From Clostridium rhizosphaerae (GTDB lineage: Bacteria; Bacillota; Clostridia; Clostridiales; Clostridiaceae), in assembly GCF_016765585.1 (NCBI RefSeq), contig NZ_JAESWC010000023.1, positions 16,593 to 80,592 of the forward strand: a stretch of 64,000 nucleotides of DNA, given 5' to 3'. Under the pieces are notes generated by a model, which did no database searches, had not been told where the DNA came from, and was given only the letters and a program-made list of their open reading frames with translations. The translations under genes and the position numbers were made by a program. Every line of letters begins with the position of its first letter. The first letter of the stretch is position 1. This document shows positions 44,451 through 53,824 of this stretch, in pieces.

Positions 44451-44564
44451 GCATAAGGTTTTGAATTTCCGGCCCCGAGACACTTAGCAAGACTTGGCTT
44501 AGTGTAGCAGGTGTGGCTTGAATATCTTTTCATGCTAAGCTGGACAGAAATTTTTTGTTATATG
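44451..44564 (-). repeat. attC-like site, class B, one core box degenerate
   Basis: Minus strand CATATAAC-AAAAAATTTCTG and CCGGAAATTCAAAACCTTATGC. The 3' core box reads CCTTAT rather than CGTTAT. Flank 44420-44456 matches 42635-42662. Confidence 0.78.
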
Positions 44565-44663
44565 TAGTTTTAACCACTGCACTTTATATAAAATCTATTT
44601 TAATTACTTTAAATTTGGTTACATAATAAAGAATATTGCTCAGTTGTATTGCAACTGGTTTTC

Positions 44664-45380
44664 TTATTTTGAGCATAATTTTTCCTTCATATTATTGAAA
44701 AACCATTGGAATTCCTCTTCACTTTCATAGGGGGAAGGTTCCGTTAGTTTCACATCAATACCTAGACCTGGAAAATCATCATCAAGATATCGAGGGAATA
44801 GATGACAATGCAGATGTGGCGAAGAGTTTCCATGAATCTCATAATTAATTTTAGTTGCTCCAGTAACTTCTTGAAGTGCTTTTGCAGCCTTTTGAACATC
44901 ACCCATAAAACCAGCCAAGTCATCTTTTGGCATATCATAAAGATTTACATAGTGCTTTATTGATAATACATGACATTTGCCAAATAAACACCCTTGTGCA
45001 ACACGTTCTGCTGTAATCCATGCATATTCAAGTTTTGCAATATTATACAACCCTTTTGGTGCAGGCATATTATTACAACAAGGACAAAACTCTTCATGAC
45101 TTTCTTTTTCATATTGAGTATATTTGTAATGAAAACTATTTCCCTTTGCGTCTATCTGTCTTTGTGCACATTTGCTCAATTTCACCATGATTTCATGTTT
45201 CCTTGAGTCATCAAATATCTGAACTCCATCAACAGTTTTATTTTCACGGGAAAAGCCAATAATTCCAAGACAACGTTCTGTCATTCTATCAACTGAAATT
45301 AATACATCATATAAATTATATTTACTTTCAGAGTATCCATATTGTTGTCGCTCTTTTTCTGTCGCCCACCGTATTAACAT
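44664..45380 (-). CDS. HIT-family hydrolase with N-terminal zinc-finger-like domain
   Basis: A 238-aa protein. The C-terminal HIT domain (about 115-235) carries the histidine triad in SSPHLHCHLFPRYL (HxHxH). The N-terminal part has CPCC (FCPCCNNMP) as a possible metal site. HIT enzymes hydrolyse nucleotide phosphoramidates or dinucleotides. It shares a cassette with the isochorismatase-like gene on the plus strand. Confidence 0.86.
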   Translation of the reverse strand: MLIRWATEKERQQYGYSESKYNLYDVLISVDRMTERCLGIIGFSRENKTVDGVQIFDDSRKHEIMVKLSKCAQRQIDAKGNSFHYKYTQYEKESHEEFCPCCNNMPAPKGLYNIAKLEYAWITAERVAQGCLFGKCHVLSIKHYVNLYDMPKDDLAGFMGDVQKAAKALQEVTGATKINYEIHGNSSPHLHCHLFPRYLDDDFPGLGIDVKLTEPSPYESEEEFQWFFNNMKEKLCSK

Positions 45381-45543
45381 CCCTTCTCACTCCTATCCAT
45401 TGTATAAATAATATTTTTATGATACTTTTCTAGAATTGTATAAAATAGAAATATTTCAAGTTAACTCAAAATGCAAATAACGAGCACCATCTTCTCAGTA
45501 TTTCATAATATAAATGATATGAAAATATAGTAGGAGGAATAAT

Positions 45544-46185
45544 ATGATATATTTTTGCCCAATACATGGCACATATTTTGAAACTCCAGATACTCGTTAC
45601 TCTAACTATAGAGAACAGGCCAATGGAACTATAATCGATTTATGGAATAAAGTCTCTCCACCTCCTGCACCTGAGCTAAAATCCGTAAAAGCTGATTCCA
45701 ATACCACTGCACTATTGATTTTAGATATGGAGATGTCTATATGTAAAAGTCCACGCTGTATAGCTTCTATCACTAATATTTCTAACTTACTTACTAAAGC
45801 CCGAAATAATGGTATGCTTGTTGTCTATAGTCTTACACATAATGGAAATCCTCGAGATATTGCAAGACGGCTAGCCCCTTTACCAGGTGATCCCATTGTA
45901 AAATCAAACGTAGATAAGTTTTACGAAACTAACCTAGACGAAATACTTCGAGAAAAAGGTATTAAAACTGTTATAGTTACAGGCTTCGCTGCCAATGGTG
46001 CAGTACTTCACACAGCTGCTAGTGCTGCTTTCCACGGCTATAATGTTATCGTTCCAGTGGACTGCATGTCCACTGCAAATATTCTATACGCAGAGCAATA
46101 TACCGCATGGCATATGCTAAACAGTCCGGCCACTAGAAACCGAGCTTTACTGACAGAAGTTAGTTTAATTAGTTTTACACATTAG
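45544..46185 (+). CDS. Isochorismatase-like hydrolase, catalytic Cys replaced
   Basis: A 213-aa protein of the isochorismatase superfamily, with catalytic Asp in ALLILDMEMS and Lys in NVDKFYET. The nucleophile loop reads TGFAANGAVLHTAAS, where cysteine hydrolases have N-x-C-V; Ala replaces Cys. Family members without Cys include true isochorismatases, so it may still act on enol ethers, or be inactive. It is transcribed against the array. AGGAGG precedes the ATG. Confidence 0.8.
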   Translation: MIYFCPIHGTYFETPDTRYSNYREQANGTIIDLWNKVSPPPAPELKSVKADSNTTALLILDMEMSICKSPRCIASITNISNLLTKARNNGMLVVYSLTHNGNPRDIARRLAPLPGDPIVKSNVDKFYETNLDEILREKGIKTVIVTGFAANGAVLHTAASAAFHGYNVIVPVDCMSTANILYAEQYTAWHMLNSPATRNRALLTEVSLISFTH

Positions 46186-46253
46186 AAAAAGTGCACCTCT
46201 ATGCTTTGTAATTTCTTAAAAATGTTATGCGTAAACAAAACTTTATAGATTTA

Positions 46254-46345
46254 AAATGTCATATAATATTCCTAATTCCCGACACCGAGAAGCCTAGAAA
46301 TCTCTTTTCTTAGTTACACTGGATTTTTTGTTATATGACATTTTA
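46254..46345 (-). repeat. Short attC-like site with long terminal inverted repeat
   Basis: A perfect 14-bp terminal inverted repeat AAAATGTCATATAA / TTATATGACATTTT encloses a class-B centre (AATTCCCGACACCGAGAAGC). It is the shortest intact-looking copy and lies 18 bp 3' of the PHP gene. Confidence 0.78.
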
Positions 46346-46362
46346 AATTTTTTAATGTTTAC

Positions 46363-47235
46363 TCAGACATTTAAAATCATACTTTCATCAATAGTTAAGT
46401 TGCAATCTCCAATCTTAATGTCAGGCTTAGTTTTTCCATGGAAATCACTGCCACAAGTTACTATAAGATTATTCTCCAATGCTTTTTTATAGAAATATTC
46501 TGATGCTTCCCTAGAATGATATGAAGAAAATGCTTCTATACCTTCAATTCCCTGACCAATAATATTGTCGAGCTGCGAAAAGTCATTTTTCAAGTTCTGC
46601 CCAGGGTGAGCTAAAACCGGAACCCCTCCCGTTGATTTTACTAAGCTAATAGCATCTCCTAGTGATATGAAATTAATTTTCACATAAGCCGGCTTCCCTT
46701 GCGCAAAAAAGTCCCAATAAAAATTTACATATGGCCTGTCACTTCTGCTGCCACCTTTTAAGTACGGTTTTAGAATTTGATATTTACCGGCATATTCCTT
46801 TGTTAAGACAACCTCTGCTATTAATTCTCCGGAAATAATTTCCCCCTCTGATTTATCGTATATCTCTTTCTCGTCTAATGGTATTCCAGTATATTTCTTG
46901 AATTTATAAATTTTCTCAGAGGCGGAGTTCATTTCTTGTTTGAATATGCTTTCTTCTATTTCCAGGAATTCTTTGCGTTTATAGTCAATCATATATCCAA
47001 GTAAATGAAAATTTGTTTCGTTATTATTTACACAATCAATTTCTATTCCTGAGATAACATCCATATTTGATTTTTGGCCAAGTTTAATGGCTTCAGCGAC
47101 ACCTTTTACAGAATTATGGTCAGTAATTGAAATTCTTCTCATTTTTTTCTCAGCACACATTTCAACAATTTCTCTTATGCTAAACTCCGCATCATCACTT
47201 TTGTTTGAATGTATATGTAAATCAACATAAGCCAT
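46363..47235 (-). CDS. PHP-domain metal-dependent phosphoesterase
   Basis: A 290-aa PHP protein opening YVDLHIHSNKSDDAEF (HxH) with SITDHNSVKG (second motif), VLAHPGQN and CGSDFHGKT (last metal ligands). It resembles the TrpH/RNase-AM-type 3'-5' phosphoesterases. It is the gene immediately upstream of the short attC-like site. Nothing more about its substrate can be read. Confidence 0.91.
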   Translation of the reverse strand: MAYVDLHIHSNKSDDAEFSIREIVEMCAEKKMRRISITDHNSVKGVAEAIKLGQKSNMDVISGIEIDCVNNNETNFHLLGYMIDYKRKEFLEIEESIFKQEMNSASEKIYKFKKYTGIPLDEKEIYDKSEGEIISGELIAEVVLTKEYAGKYQILKPYLKGGSRSDRPYVNFYWDFFAQGKPAYVKINFISLGDAISLVKSTGGVPVLAHPGQNLKNDFSQLDNIIGQGIEGIEAFSSYHSREASEYFYKKALENNLIVTCGSDFHGKTKPDIKIGDCNLTIDESMILNV

Positions 47236-47392
47236 AAGAAAACACCTTCCTCTTTATCTTAAAAATATAGATTGTCAGTATTCTGAATTATTTCATCAGC
47301 GCGACATTAAATAATAAATTCAGATTATATCTCACTCATTTTAAATGATTAATATTTCATTAATGTTTTTTCCATAAAATACTTTTCGTTTG

Positions 47393-47695
47393 TTATTGGA
47401 TAGCTCTTTTGAGTATATACCGTTTTATATCAAAATCAATATTCTTCAAATAGAAACATCTAGTTGTTCTTGGTGTTCTTTCAGTAATTCCTCCAATATC
47501 AAAACCAATAGACTTAAATTCTTCTACTCTAGATTCAACTTCTGTATATACACTTCCAACCAGTTTTTCACCATCAATAGCATAAAAATATTCAGTTGAT
47601 GAATCTTTTTCACCAGTATGTTTTAAATTGTAAGCTCTTAATTCTTTTATAAGTTCATCTTTATATTTAAAATTCTTATCCTCTATATACCTCAT
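47393..47695 (-). CDS. GNAT-like protein with internal deletion
   Basis: A 100-aa protein. The N-terminal part (ELIKELRAYNLKHTGEK...FYAIDGEKLVGSVYTEV) is a GNAT start. It then jumps directly to the family's C-terminal strands (EFKSIGFDIGGI...RCFYLKNID), lacking the ~50-residue acetyl-CoA-binding core with the QxxGxG loop. GGGGGG before the ATG at 47695 sets the start. Probably catalytically dead. Confidence 0.6.
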   Translation of the reverse strand: MRYIEDKNFKYKDELIKELRAYNLKHTGEKDSSTEYFYAIDGEKLVGSVYTEVESRVEEFKSIGFDIGGITERTPRTTRCFYLKNIDFDIKRYILKRAIQ

Positions 47696-47785
47696 TTTAT
47701 CCCCCCAAAAGTTCACAAATTTCTTGTGCAGATAGTTCAAATAATAATATAAAATTTGTCTCATATTTATTGAATAAACCAAAGC

Positions 47786-47801
47786 TACTTATGGTACGGT
47801 T
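47786..47801 (+). repeat. 16-bp direct repeat, copy 1
   Basis: TACTTATGGTACGGTT, identical to 52331-52346. It bounds the left side of the serine hydrolase/UvrA-like/AraC block. Confidence 0.75.
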
Positions 47802-47879
47802 CTCCGTAACTACTCTAAATGAGTTTTTTCCATTTTATTCTTATGCAAATGCTGGTAATCTCCCCGAAATTGAGATTCA

Positions 47880-48872
47880 CTATATACAATTCTCAAACAT
47901 TGGTTCAATATACTCTTTAATAAGTTTTATTCTATCCTTAGCACGTGGCATAAAAAGAGAAGCAATAGAAACTACCATTTTTTTCTTTGTATTAACATAA
48001 ATCACATTTCCTCCATCTCCCAAAGCTGCATAGATATGTTCTTTATCATCAATAATCCACCACAGATAGCCATACGACAGCCTGCCCCATCGGCTATGTT
48101 CTTTTGTACTCTCATCTATCCACTCTGTCGATATAATTTGTTTATCCTTCCACATTCCTTCATCCAAGTACAATTGACCTATTTTTGCCATATCCATAGG
48201 GGTCAAGGTAAGACCCCATCCTGCTGTATTTACACCTTGCGGATCAGCAACCCAGCCTCTGACATTTTTCTCTTTATACCAGACAAGTTGTTCCTCCTTA
48301 TTACGAAAAACTACATTGCCCTCAACATTAATTCCCAATAGTGAAAATAAGTATTTTGTTGCAAAATCAAGCACGGATTGTCCTGTTGCTTTTACAAGAA
48401 TACCAGACAAAATATCTGGTCCTATGAGAGGAGTGTATCTAAATTCTCCTATCTTTCCCTTGCCTCCTAATAAATCAAGTGCACTATTTACCCAATTATC
48501 GCTTGTAAAATATTCTGTATAGGGTTCTGACTTATATTTATATGGAGCTGTCATAGTCATCATATCCTTAAGTGTAATATTCTGTATCGTTTTTTCTCCT
48601 TTTTTAACTACATAATCAGGGAAAAAACCCAATACTTTCTGATTGATATTTTTGATATAACCTTTGTCTATGGCAATACCAATCAATATGGAAATAATAC
48701 TTTTTGTTACTGAAAAAACATGAAGGTTGTTAGCAGCAGTATATCCATTATAGTAATTTTCATATAATGGTTTACCGTTTTTTAGTACAATTATGCCTGC
48801 AGTGTTGTTATAGCTACTGTTTATTATCTTTTCCAACCCTATCTTTTTTCTTTGATTCATATCTAAGTTCAT
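47880..48872 (-). CDS. Serine beta-lactamase-like hydrolase, cytoplasmic
   Basis: A 330-aa class C beta-lactamase-fold protein with SVTKSII (SxxK nucleophile motif) near residue 54. It has no signal peptide, so it is an intracellular esterase/amidase type. The third motif is weak (in YGYLWW...ALGDGGN). It overlaps the end of the UvrA-like gene by 4 bp, so it is translationally coupled. It is part of a G+C-richer transferred block. Confidence 0.86.
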   Translation of the reverse strand: MNLDMNQRKKIGLEKIINSSYNNTAGIIVLKNGKPLYENYYNGYTAANNLHVFSVTKSIISILIGIAIDKGYIKNINQKVLGFFPDYVVKKGEKTIQNITLKDMMTMTAPYKYKSEPYTEYFTSDNWVNSALDLLGGKGKIGEFRYTPLIGPDILSGILVKATGQSVLDFATKYLFSLLGINVEGNVVFRNKEEQLVWYKEKNVRGWVADPQGVNTAGWGLTLTPMDMAKIGQLYLDEGMWKDKQIISTEWIDESTKEHSRWGRLSYGYLWWIIDDKEHIYAALGDGGNVIYVNTKKKMVVSIASLFMPRAKDRIKLIKEYIEPMFENCI

Positions 48873-51154
48873 GAAAGATACCTCCCTGTCTTGGAATTCG
48901 GATTGTCTCTCAGCCTCTCTGGTGTTCCTTTTGCTATAATCTCACCGCCCTTGTCTCCACCTTCTGGACCAAGTTCAATGATATAATCACAGCTTCTTAA
49001 TACCTCTACATTGTGTTCGATGATAATCACTGAATTGCCACTGGCAACCAGCTGATCTAACAGCTTTAGTAACAATGCCGTATCATATAGGCTAAGTCCG
49101 GTGGTTGGTTCATCTAACACATAGAGCATATTACCCTTTAACTGCCGTCCCAGCTCTTTGGCAAGCTTCACTCTCTGTGCCTCACCACCACTTAAAGAAG
49201 AAGACGGCTGACCAAGCGTTAAGTACCCCATGCCCATCTGCTCTAAGATACACAGTGGTTTCACAATGCTATTCTGATCTTCAAAGAAGAAAATAGCTTG
49301 GACAATGCTCATCTCTAACACATCGACAATCGTTTTTCCGTTATAGTCCACAGAAAGACTTTCTTCATTAAACCGCTTGCCATGACAGGTCTGGCAGAGC
49401 TTATCTACTGAAAAATCAGAGGTCAGAAAGATTCTTTCATAACCACTACCACCACAGTCTGGACATGCCCCTTTAGAATGAAAGGAAAAATGTCCGGCAC
49501 TCATGTTTCTTATTTTTGCTTCCGGCTGTTTGGCAAAAAGTTCTCGGATCTTATCCCAGATACCAATATAAGAGGCAGGCGTAGAATTGACACTTCTACC
49601 AATGGGCTCCTGAGATATCTTTGCATAACCACTAATCCGTTCTACTCCTGCTATCCCCTTTGCATGACCATATTTCCTGGCATTGGCAAGACGTTTCATA
49701 AGTGTCTCCTCTATTAGAGAACTCTTACCACTTCCGGATAATCCCGCAATGCCAACCATGGCATGAAGCGGAAATGCTACTGTTAAGTCCTTTAAATAAT
49801 GGGTCCTTACATGTTCCAAGGTAAGACTATCTTCCTTATCAAACCTATCCGTTCTCACCGTTCTTTCCAGCATCAAATGTTTGCTGAAAAGATACTGACT
49901 AAGCAGAGTGTCCTCTTTCTCGTATCCTTCATAATCACCCTGGTAGACCACCGTTCCACCTTCTATGCCTGCCTTAGGGCCAATCTCGATAATATGGTCA
50001 GCATGACGAATCATCTCTTTATCATGCTCCACCACAATCACTGTATTGCCAAGGTCTCTTAATTCCTTTACCGCTTCAATCATGCTTTGCTTCTCCGATG
50101 GGTGCAGACCTGCCATGGGTTCATCAAAGACATAGATCAGGGAATCCAGTCTGGACTCCAGATGGATATGAAGAAATATACGCTGTACCTCGCCACCGCT
50201 TAAAGAAGCCAGCTCCCGGTAAAGAGTTAGATATCCTAAACTAAACTGTATTAGATGCTTTAATTTCTCCATCACATTCTTTACCACGTTCTTGCCAAAC
50301 TGAGATAGTTCTTCCGCAGGTATTCCATTTATGAAATCAAGAAGACCAGACAGTGTCATCTGTCCCAGCTCGCCAATCTGCTTTCCACCAAGGAATACTT
50401 CTCTCGCTTCTTGACCTATTCGCTCTCCATGACAATCTGGACAGGTCGTCTTTGCATAGACTTCCTCCACATCCTCCCCCTTTTCATAAGCATTTCTTAG
50501 TATCCGCTCTAGACAGTAGCTTTGTTTGCCATTGTCATAGGCTCCATAGACCACTTCGCCTTGAATATCTTCTGGAAGTTCCCAGAATGAAGTCTCAAAA
50601 TACATGCCGTATTTATTCTTTAGAATCCGTAAGAAACCAGCTGTTACCTGCAGGCTATCATATACCTCCAAAAGGGTTGTTGTTTTATCTGGAATCAGCT
50701 TTTTCAGATTGATATCATAATAAGAACCTCTGCCCTGGCAGCTAATACACATACCATCGGCCGTTGTATAGAGAAAACTGCCTGGGGAAAGATGTTCACT
50801 CTCATCTAAAGCTTTTCCATCACTGGCATAAACAAGAGCCAGCTGGTTAAGAATTCCGGTCTTCGTACCAACTGTGGAACGAGGATTGCTCTGCCGGATT
50901 GTATTCTGGCGCACCGCCACCGTTGGACCGATGCCTTCCATCGTATCAAACCGATCCTCGTTATCAAGTCCAGCCAGAATGCCAATGGACCTTAGATACT
51001 GGTTCTTGCCCTCTTCAAACAGGATATCAAATGCAAGACTGGATTTACCGGAACCACTGATACCTGTAATGACCACTAGTTTATGCTTAGGAATTGTTAG
51101 ATTAATATTTTTCAGATTATGGATGCGTGCTCCTTGAATCTTGATTTCTTCCAT
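48869..51154 (-). CDS. Short UvrA-like ABC ATPase (761 aa)
   Basis: It has two ABC units: Walker A GISGSGKSSLAFD (about 31-43) with signature LSGGEVQRIF, and GLSGSGKSSLIEE with LSGGEAQRVKL. UvrA-type zinc fingers (CPDCHG; CPDCGGSGY, CQTCHGKRF) are present. It is about 180 aa shorter than housekeeping UvrA. It resembles the drug-resistance UvrA paralogues (DrrC type), which remove DNA-bound antibiotics. Codon use and G+C differ clearly from the surroundings. Confidence 0.9.
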   Translation of the reverse strand: MEEIKIQGARIHNLKNINLTIPKHKLVVITGISGSGKSSLAFDILFEEGKNQYLRSIGILAGLDNEDRFDTMEGIGPTVAVRQNTIRQSNPRSTVGTKTGILNQLALVYASDGKALDESEHLSPGSFLYTTADGMCISCQGRGSYYDINLKKLIPDKTTTLLEVYDSLQVTAGFLRILKNKYGMYFETSFWELPEDIQGEVVYGAYDNGKQSYCLERILRNAYEKGEDVEEVYAKTTCPDCHGERIGQEAREVFLGGKQIGELGQMTLSGLLDFINGIPAEELSQFGKNVVKNVMEKLKHLIQFSLGYLTLYRELASLSGGEVQRIFLHIHLESRLDSLIYVFDEPMAGLHPSEKQSMIEAVKELRDLGNTVIVVEHDKEMIRHADHIIEIGPKAGIEGGTVVYQGDYEGYEKEDTLLSQYLFSKHLMLERTVRTDRFDKEDSLTLEHVRTHYLKDLTVAFPLHAMVGIAGLSGSGKSSLIEETLMKRLANARKYGHAKGIAGVERISGYAKISQEPIGRSVNSTPASYIGIWDKIRELFAKQPEAKIRNMSAGHFSFHSKGACPDCGGSGYERIFLTSDFSVDKLCQTCHGKRFNEESLSVDYNGKTIVDVLEMSIVQAIFFFEDQNSIVKPLCILEQMGMGYLTLGQPSSSLSGGEAQRVKLAKELGRQLKGNMLYVLDEPTTGLSLYDTALLLKLLDQLVASGNSVIIIEHNVEVLRSCDYIIELGPEGGDKGGEIIAKGTPERLRDNPNSKTGRYLS

Positions 51155-51184
51155 ATGCTCACCTCTGAATCGATTTGCAGCATA

Positions 51185-52114
51185 TTAGAAATGAATGGGC
51201 TCAATAGGAACGTATATGTCCACCTCATGGATATGGCGCTCATTGGCATGCGGATTGTTGCGATACACTTCAAATGGATAGGAGTTTCTTGGAACATAAC
51301 CACTGCCCGTGAGCCACTCATGATACATGTAATTCCAGGCATCACTGTACTGTTCCTGCTGAATCCGAAAATGTCCCACCACATACAACCCGCCTTCTAA
51401 TTTCATCATTCCAAGGATTCCGTCTTCCTGAACCCGAATGTCCTCTGACACCGTTAGACACAGACTAGTACGAAACTTATTCTCCTCTCCGAATTCCGGA
51501 TTGTCATGATACATGGCAAGCACCCAGTTCTGACTATCCACAAAAAGGTGCTGCTTCTTTGCATAAGCAATTAATGTCTGCATCAAATTGGCATACTCCT
51601 TTGCTAATGTCTCATAAGTGCCTATATATCTCACATAAGCCACCTGCTTTTCCTCCAGGTTTACTATGGTAATCTGCCCAGTCACGGGAAACAATTGGCC
51701 TGCCCATTCTTTCTTTGCTGTGTTCTTATTGTACTCTGACAATAAAAAAGAATCTTTGCAATTCTTGCTATATTCCTTCCGATATTCTCTTGGAGTTATG
51801 CCATAGTAATTCTTAAATGCCCGTGAAAATACCGCTGAATCCGTATAGCCCAGTTCATAGGCAATGTCCGTCATATTTTTATCTGCTCGGTGTGCCAGCA
51901 AAAAAAGTGCATTCTCCATGCGAATCCGGTTCGCATAATGGGCTAACGGCTCATGTAACATGCCCTGAAAGATCCGGCTTAAATGATATTTGGAAAACCC
52001 GGCGGCATTGGAAAGCTCCTCAACGGACAGGGACTGTCCTAAATGATGCTCGATGTAATCCTGCACTTTATGAATTCTTCGTATGTACTCTTCCTGAGAC
52101 TTCTGTTCTGACAT
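51185..52114 (-). CDS. AraC-family regulator with GyrI-like domain (2)
   Basis: A 309-aa Rob/SoxS-like regulator. The AraC HTH pair (about 10-105) includes AAGFSKYHLSRIFQGMLHEP and MTDIAYELGYTDSAVFSRAF. The C-terminal effector domain ends VDIYVPIEPIHF. It is 30 bp upstream of the UvrA-like gene and probably controls it. The G+C-richer composition matches the UvrA-like gene. Confidence 0.92.
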   Translation of the reverse strand: MSEQKSQEEYIRRIHKVQDYIEHHLGQSLSVEELSNAAGFSKYHLSRIFQGMLHEPLAHYANRIRMENALFLLAHRADKNMTDIAYELGYTDSAVFSRAFKNYYGITPREYRKEYSKNCKDSFLLSEYNKNTAKKEWAGQLFPVTGQITIVNLEEKQVAYVRYIGTYETLAKEYANLMQTLIAYAKKQHLFVDSQNWVLAMYHDNPEFGEENKFRTSLCLTVSEDIRVQEDGILGMMKLEGGLYVVGHFRIQQEQYSDAWNYMYHEWLTGSGYVPRNSYPFEVYRNNPHANERHIHEVDIYVPIEPIHF

Positions 52115-52252
52115 ATCATCCCCTCCTGTTCCTGTTAATCCCAGTATAACAGAAATGTTATTTATAAATAATCTCCCCTACAACTTACTATTTGTCTAAC
52201 ACTTGAAAACTACTTTTCTCTTTTATTATAACATATTTTGTAAATTAATTAT

Positions 52253-52267
52253 TACTTATGATACGGT
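52253..52267 (+). repeat. Direct repeat, variant copy
   Basis: TACTTATGATACGGT, one mismatch from the 16-bp repeats at 47786 and 52331. Confidence 0.6.
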
Positions 52268-52283
52268 ATTTTCACCTATAAAA

Positions 52284-52320
52284 ATAGCCCTAGCCAAGTT
52301 ATTTCAATGGCTAAGGCTAT
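52284..52320 (-). terminator. Hairpin between the two right-hand direct repeats
   Basis: ATAGCC-C-TAGCCA pairs with TGGCTA-A-GGCTAT (13 bp with one mismatch, 11-nt loop). It lies between the divergent ends of the block and the MFS gene and is likely a terminator for the MFS gene. Confidence 0.6.
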
Positions 52321-52330
52321 AAATCTCATT

Positions 52331-52346
52331 TACTTATGGTACGGTT
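52331..52346 (+). repeat. 16-bp direct repeat, copy 2
   Basis: TACTTATGGTACGGTT, identical to 47786-47801. It bounds the right side of the ~4.5 kb block. The rest of the 435-bp gap (52115-52549) has no gene. Confidence 0.75.
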
Positions 52347-52549
52347 CATCTTATCGCAAGTAATTAATTTAACTTGTGTATAACATAAACCCAAAATTTA
52401 TCTTTATCAAATTATATTGTTAAATAAAATGAATACTTTGACCATATGAAGCTACTCTTATAAAAATTATATTACTAATACTTAGATTAATCACCATAAT
52501 AGGTATTACTTAATATATATTACCTGCAAAATTCAATTTATTCAAAAAA

Positions 52550-53824
52550 TCATGTATTCATCATTTCTTTAACACTTGACACGAATACAAGTAAAACAAA
52601 TATTGTAAGAAACACTACATAATCCACCATAATAATTATATTTATTTTTACCTTTTCAGCTAATATACCTGCAATTATCATAGATAGTGGCACTAAAGCA
52701 TATGTCAACATATCTTTAAGTGCAAATGCTTTAGCTCTCATACTTGAATGCACATTTATCTGAATACTTGATTGAATTAATGAGTTCACTATTGCTATAC
52801 AAAATCCATCTATAAAGAACATAATTCCTATTAAATATCTATTTAATGTAAGAGAATAAATAATCATTGTAATGGAAAGCAGAATTCCGCTAGAAATGAA
52901 AGCAAAAAATTTTCGTTCTTTTTTAACTTCTATACTAGATAATGCAGTAAAACCAATTAACATTCCTAAAGCATTAATAGCCATTGCAATTCCGTAAAAT
53001 GCTAAACCAAGCTGTTTATTCATTTTAAACCATGGCAATGTTAATGTCATTGACATGGATGCAAAAGAATTAAAAAAGCAAATTGTTATAAAGAGATATT
53101 TTAGACCTTTTGAATTTTTAACGAAATTAATACCAGCTTTCATATCTTCAAGAAAATCCACATTTTTTGATATTTCCTCAACCTGTGGTATTTTAACGAA
53201 AAATTCAGCAGCGGCTGAAAACAAAAAACTCACTCCATTTATTATAAATATTATTGGTGCTCCTAAAATCTGAACTATAAAACCACCTACTGCATTTCCT
53301 ACCATATAATTTGCCGTATTTGCCAACGAAAGCACCGAGTTCGCCTTTATGAGTTTAGATTTCGAAACAATATCAGGTATAGCTGAATTAATTGCTGGAC
53401 TAAAAAAACAACCACATATTCCTACAATAATTCCTATTACAATAATCATCCATATTTGTATAAATCCTATTACTGCTGCTATTCCAATAAAGAGTATTGA
53501 TATCCCCCTAATAGCATCTGTAATAATCATTATGTTTCTTCTATCGTGCCTATCAATAAAAGTTCCTGCAAAAGGTGAAATTAAAATTCTAGGCACCACT
53601 GTAACAGCCATAGTCGCTGCCATTAATGCCGTAGAGCCTGTTATTGAAAGAATCCAAAAGCTAAGTGCTATTTCATAAATGTTATCTCCAAAAACTGATA
53701 TCAATTGCCCTTGTACTATCAGAATAAAATTCCTATTCCATAGTTCTTTTTGTAAGTCTTCCTCACGGTCTAATTTATCAATTAATTTAAATTCTATTGA
53801 CTTATTCTCAACTTCATTTTCCAT
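52550..53824 (-). CDS. MFS transporter, 424 aa (MdfA/Tet-like)
   Basis: Twelve predicted transmembrane segments. Motif A is FAGTFIDRHDRRNIMIITD (about 60-78 from this start), and PAINSAIPDIVSKSKLIKANS is typical of the macrolide/Mef-like efflux branch. The frame is open to 53902, but AGGGGGATG before the ATG at 53824 gives the better start. It is a plausible drug exporter, shown by homology only. A conserved cassette segment and attC follow on the next gene's side. Confidence 0.9.
   Translation of the reverse strand: MENEVENKSIEFKLIDKLDREEDLQKELWNRNFILIVQGQLISVFGDNIYEIALSFWILSITGSTALMAATMAVTVVPRILISPFAGTFIDRHDRRNIMIITDAIRGISILFIGIAAVIGFIQIWMIIVIGIIVGICGCFFSPAINSAIPDIVSKSKLIKANSVLSLANTANYMVGNAVGGFIVQILGAPIIFIINGVSFLFSAAAEFFVKIPQVEEISKNVDFLEDMKAGINFVKNSKGLKYLFITICFFNSFASMSMTLTLPWFKMNKQLGLAFYGIAMAINALGMLIGFTALSSIEVKKERKFFAFISSGILLSITMIIYSLTLNRYLIGIMFFIDGFCIAIVNSLIQSSIQINVHSSMRAKAFALKDMLTYALVPLSMIIAGILAEKVKINIIIMVDYVVFLTIFVLLVFVSSVKEMMNT

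Noticed and set aside
50353..50712. Plus-strand frame of 119 aa inside the UvrA-like gene
   Set aside because: Antisense shadow in G+C-richer coding DNA; proline/histidine-rich composition without family resemblance.
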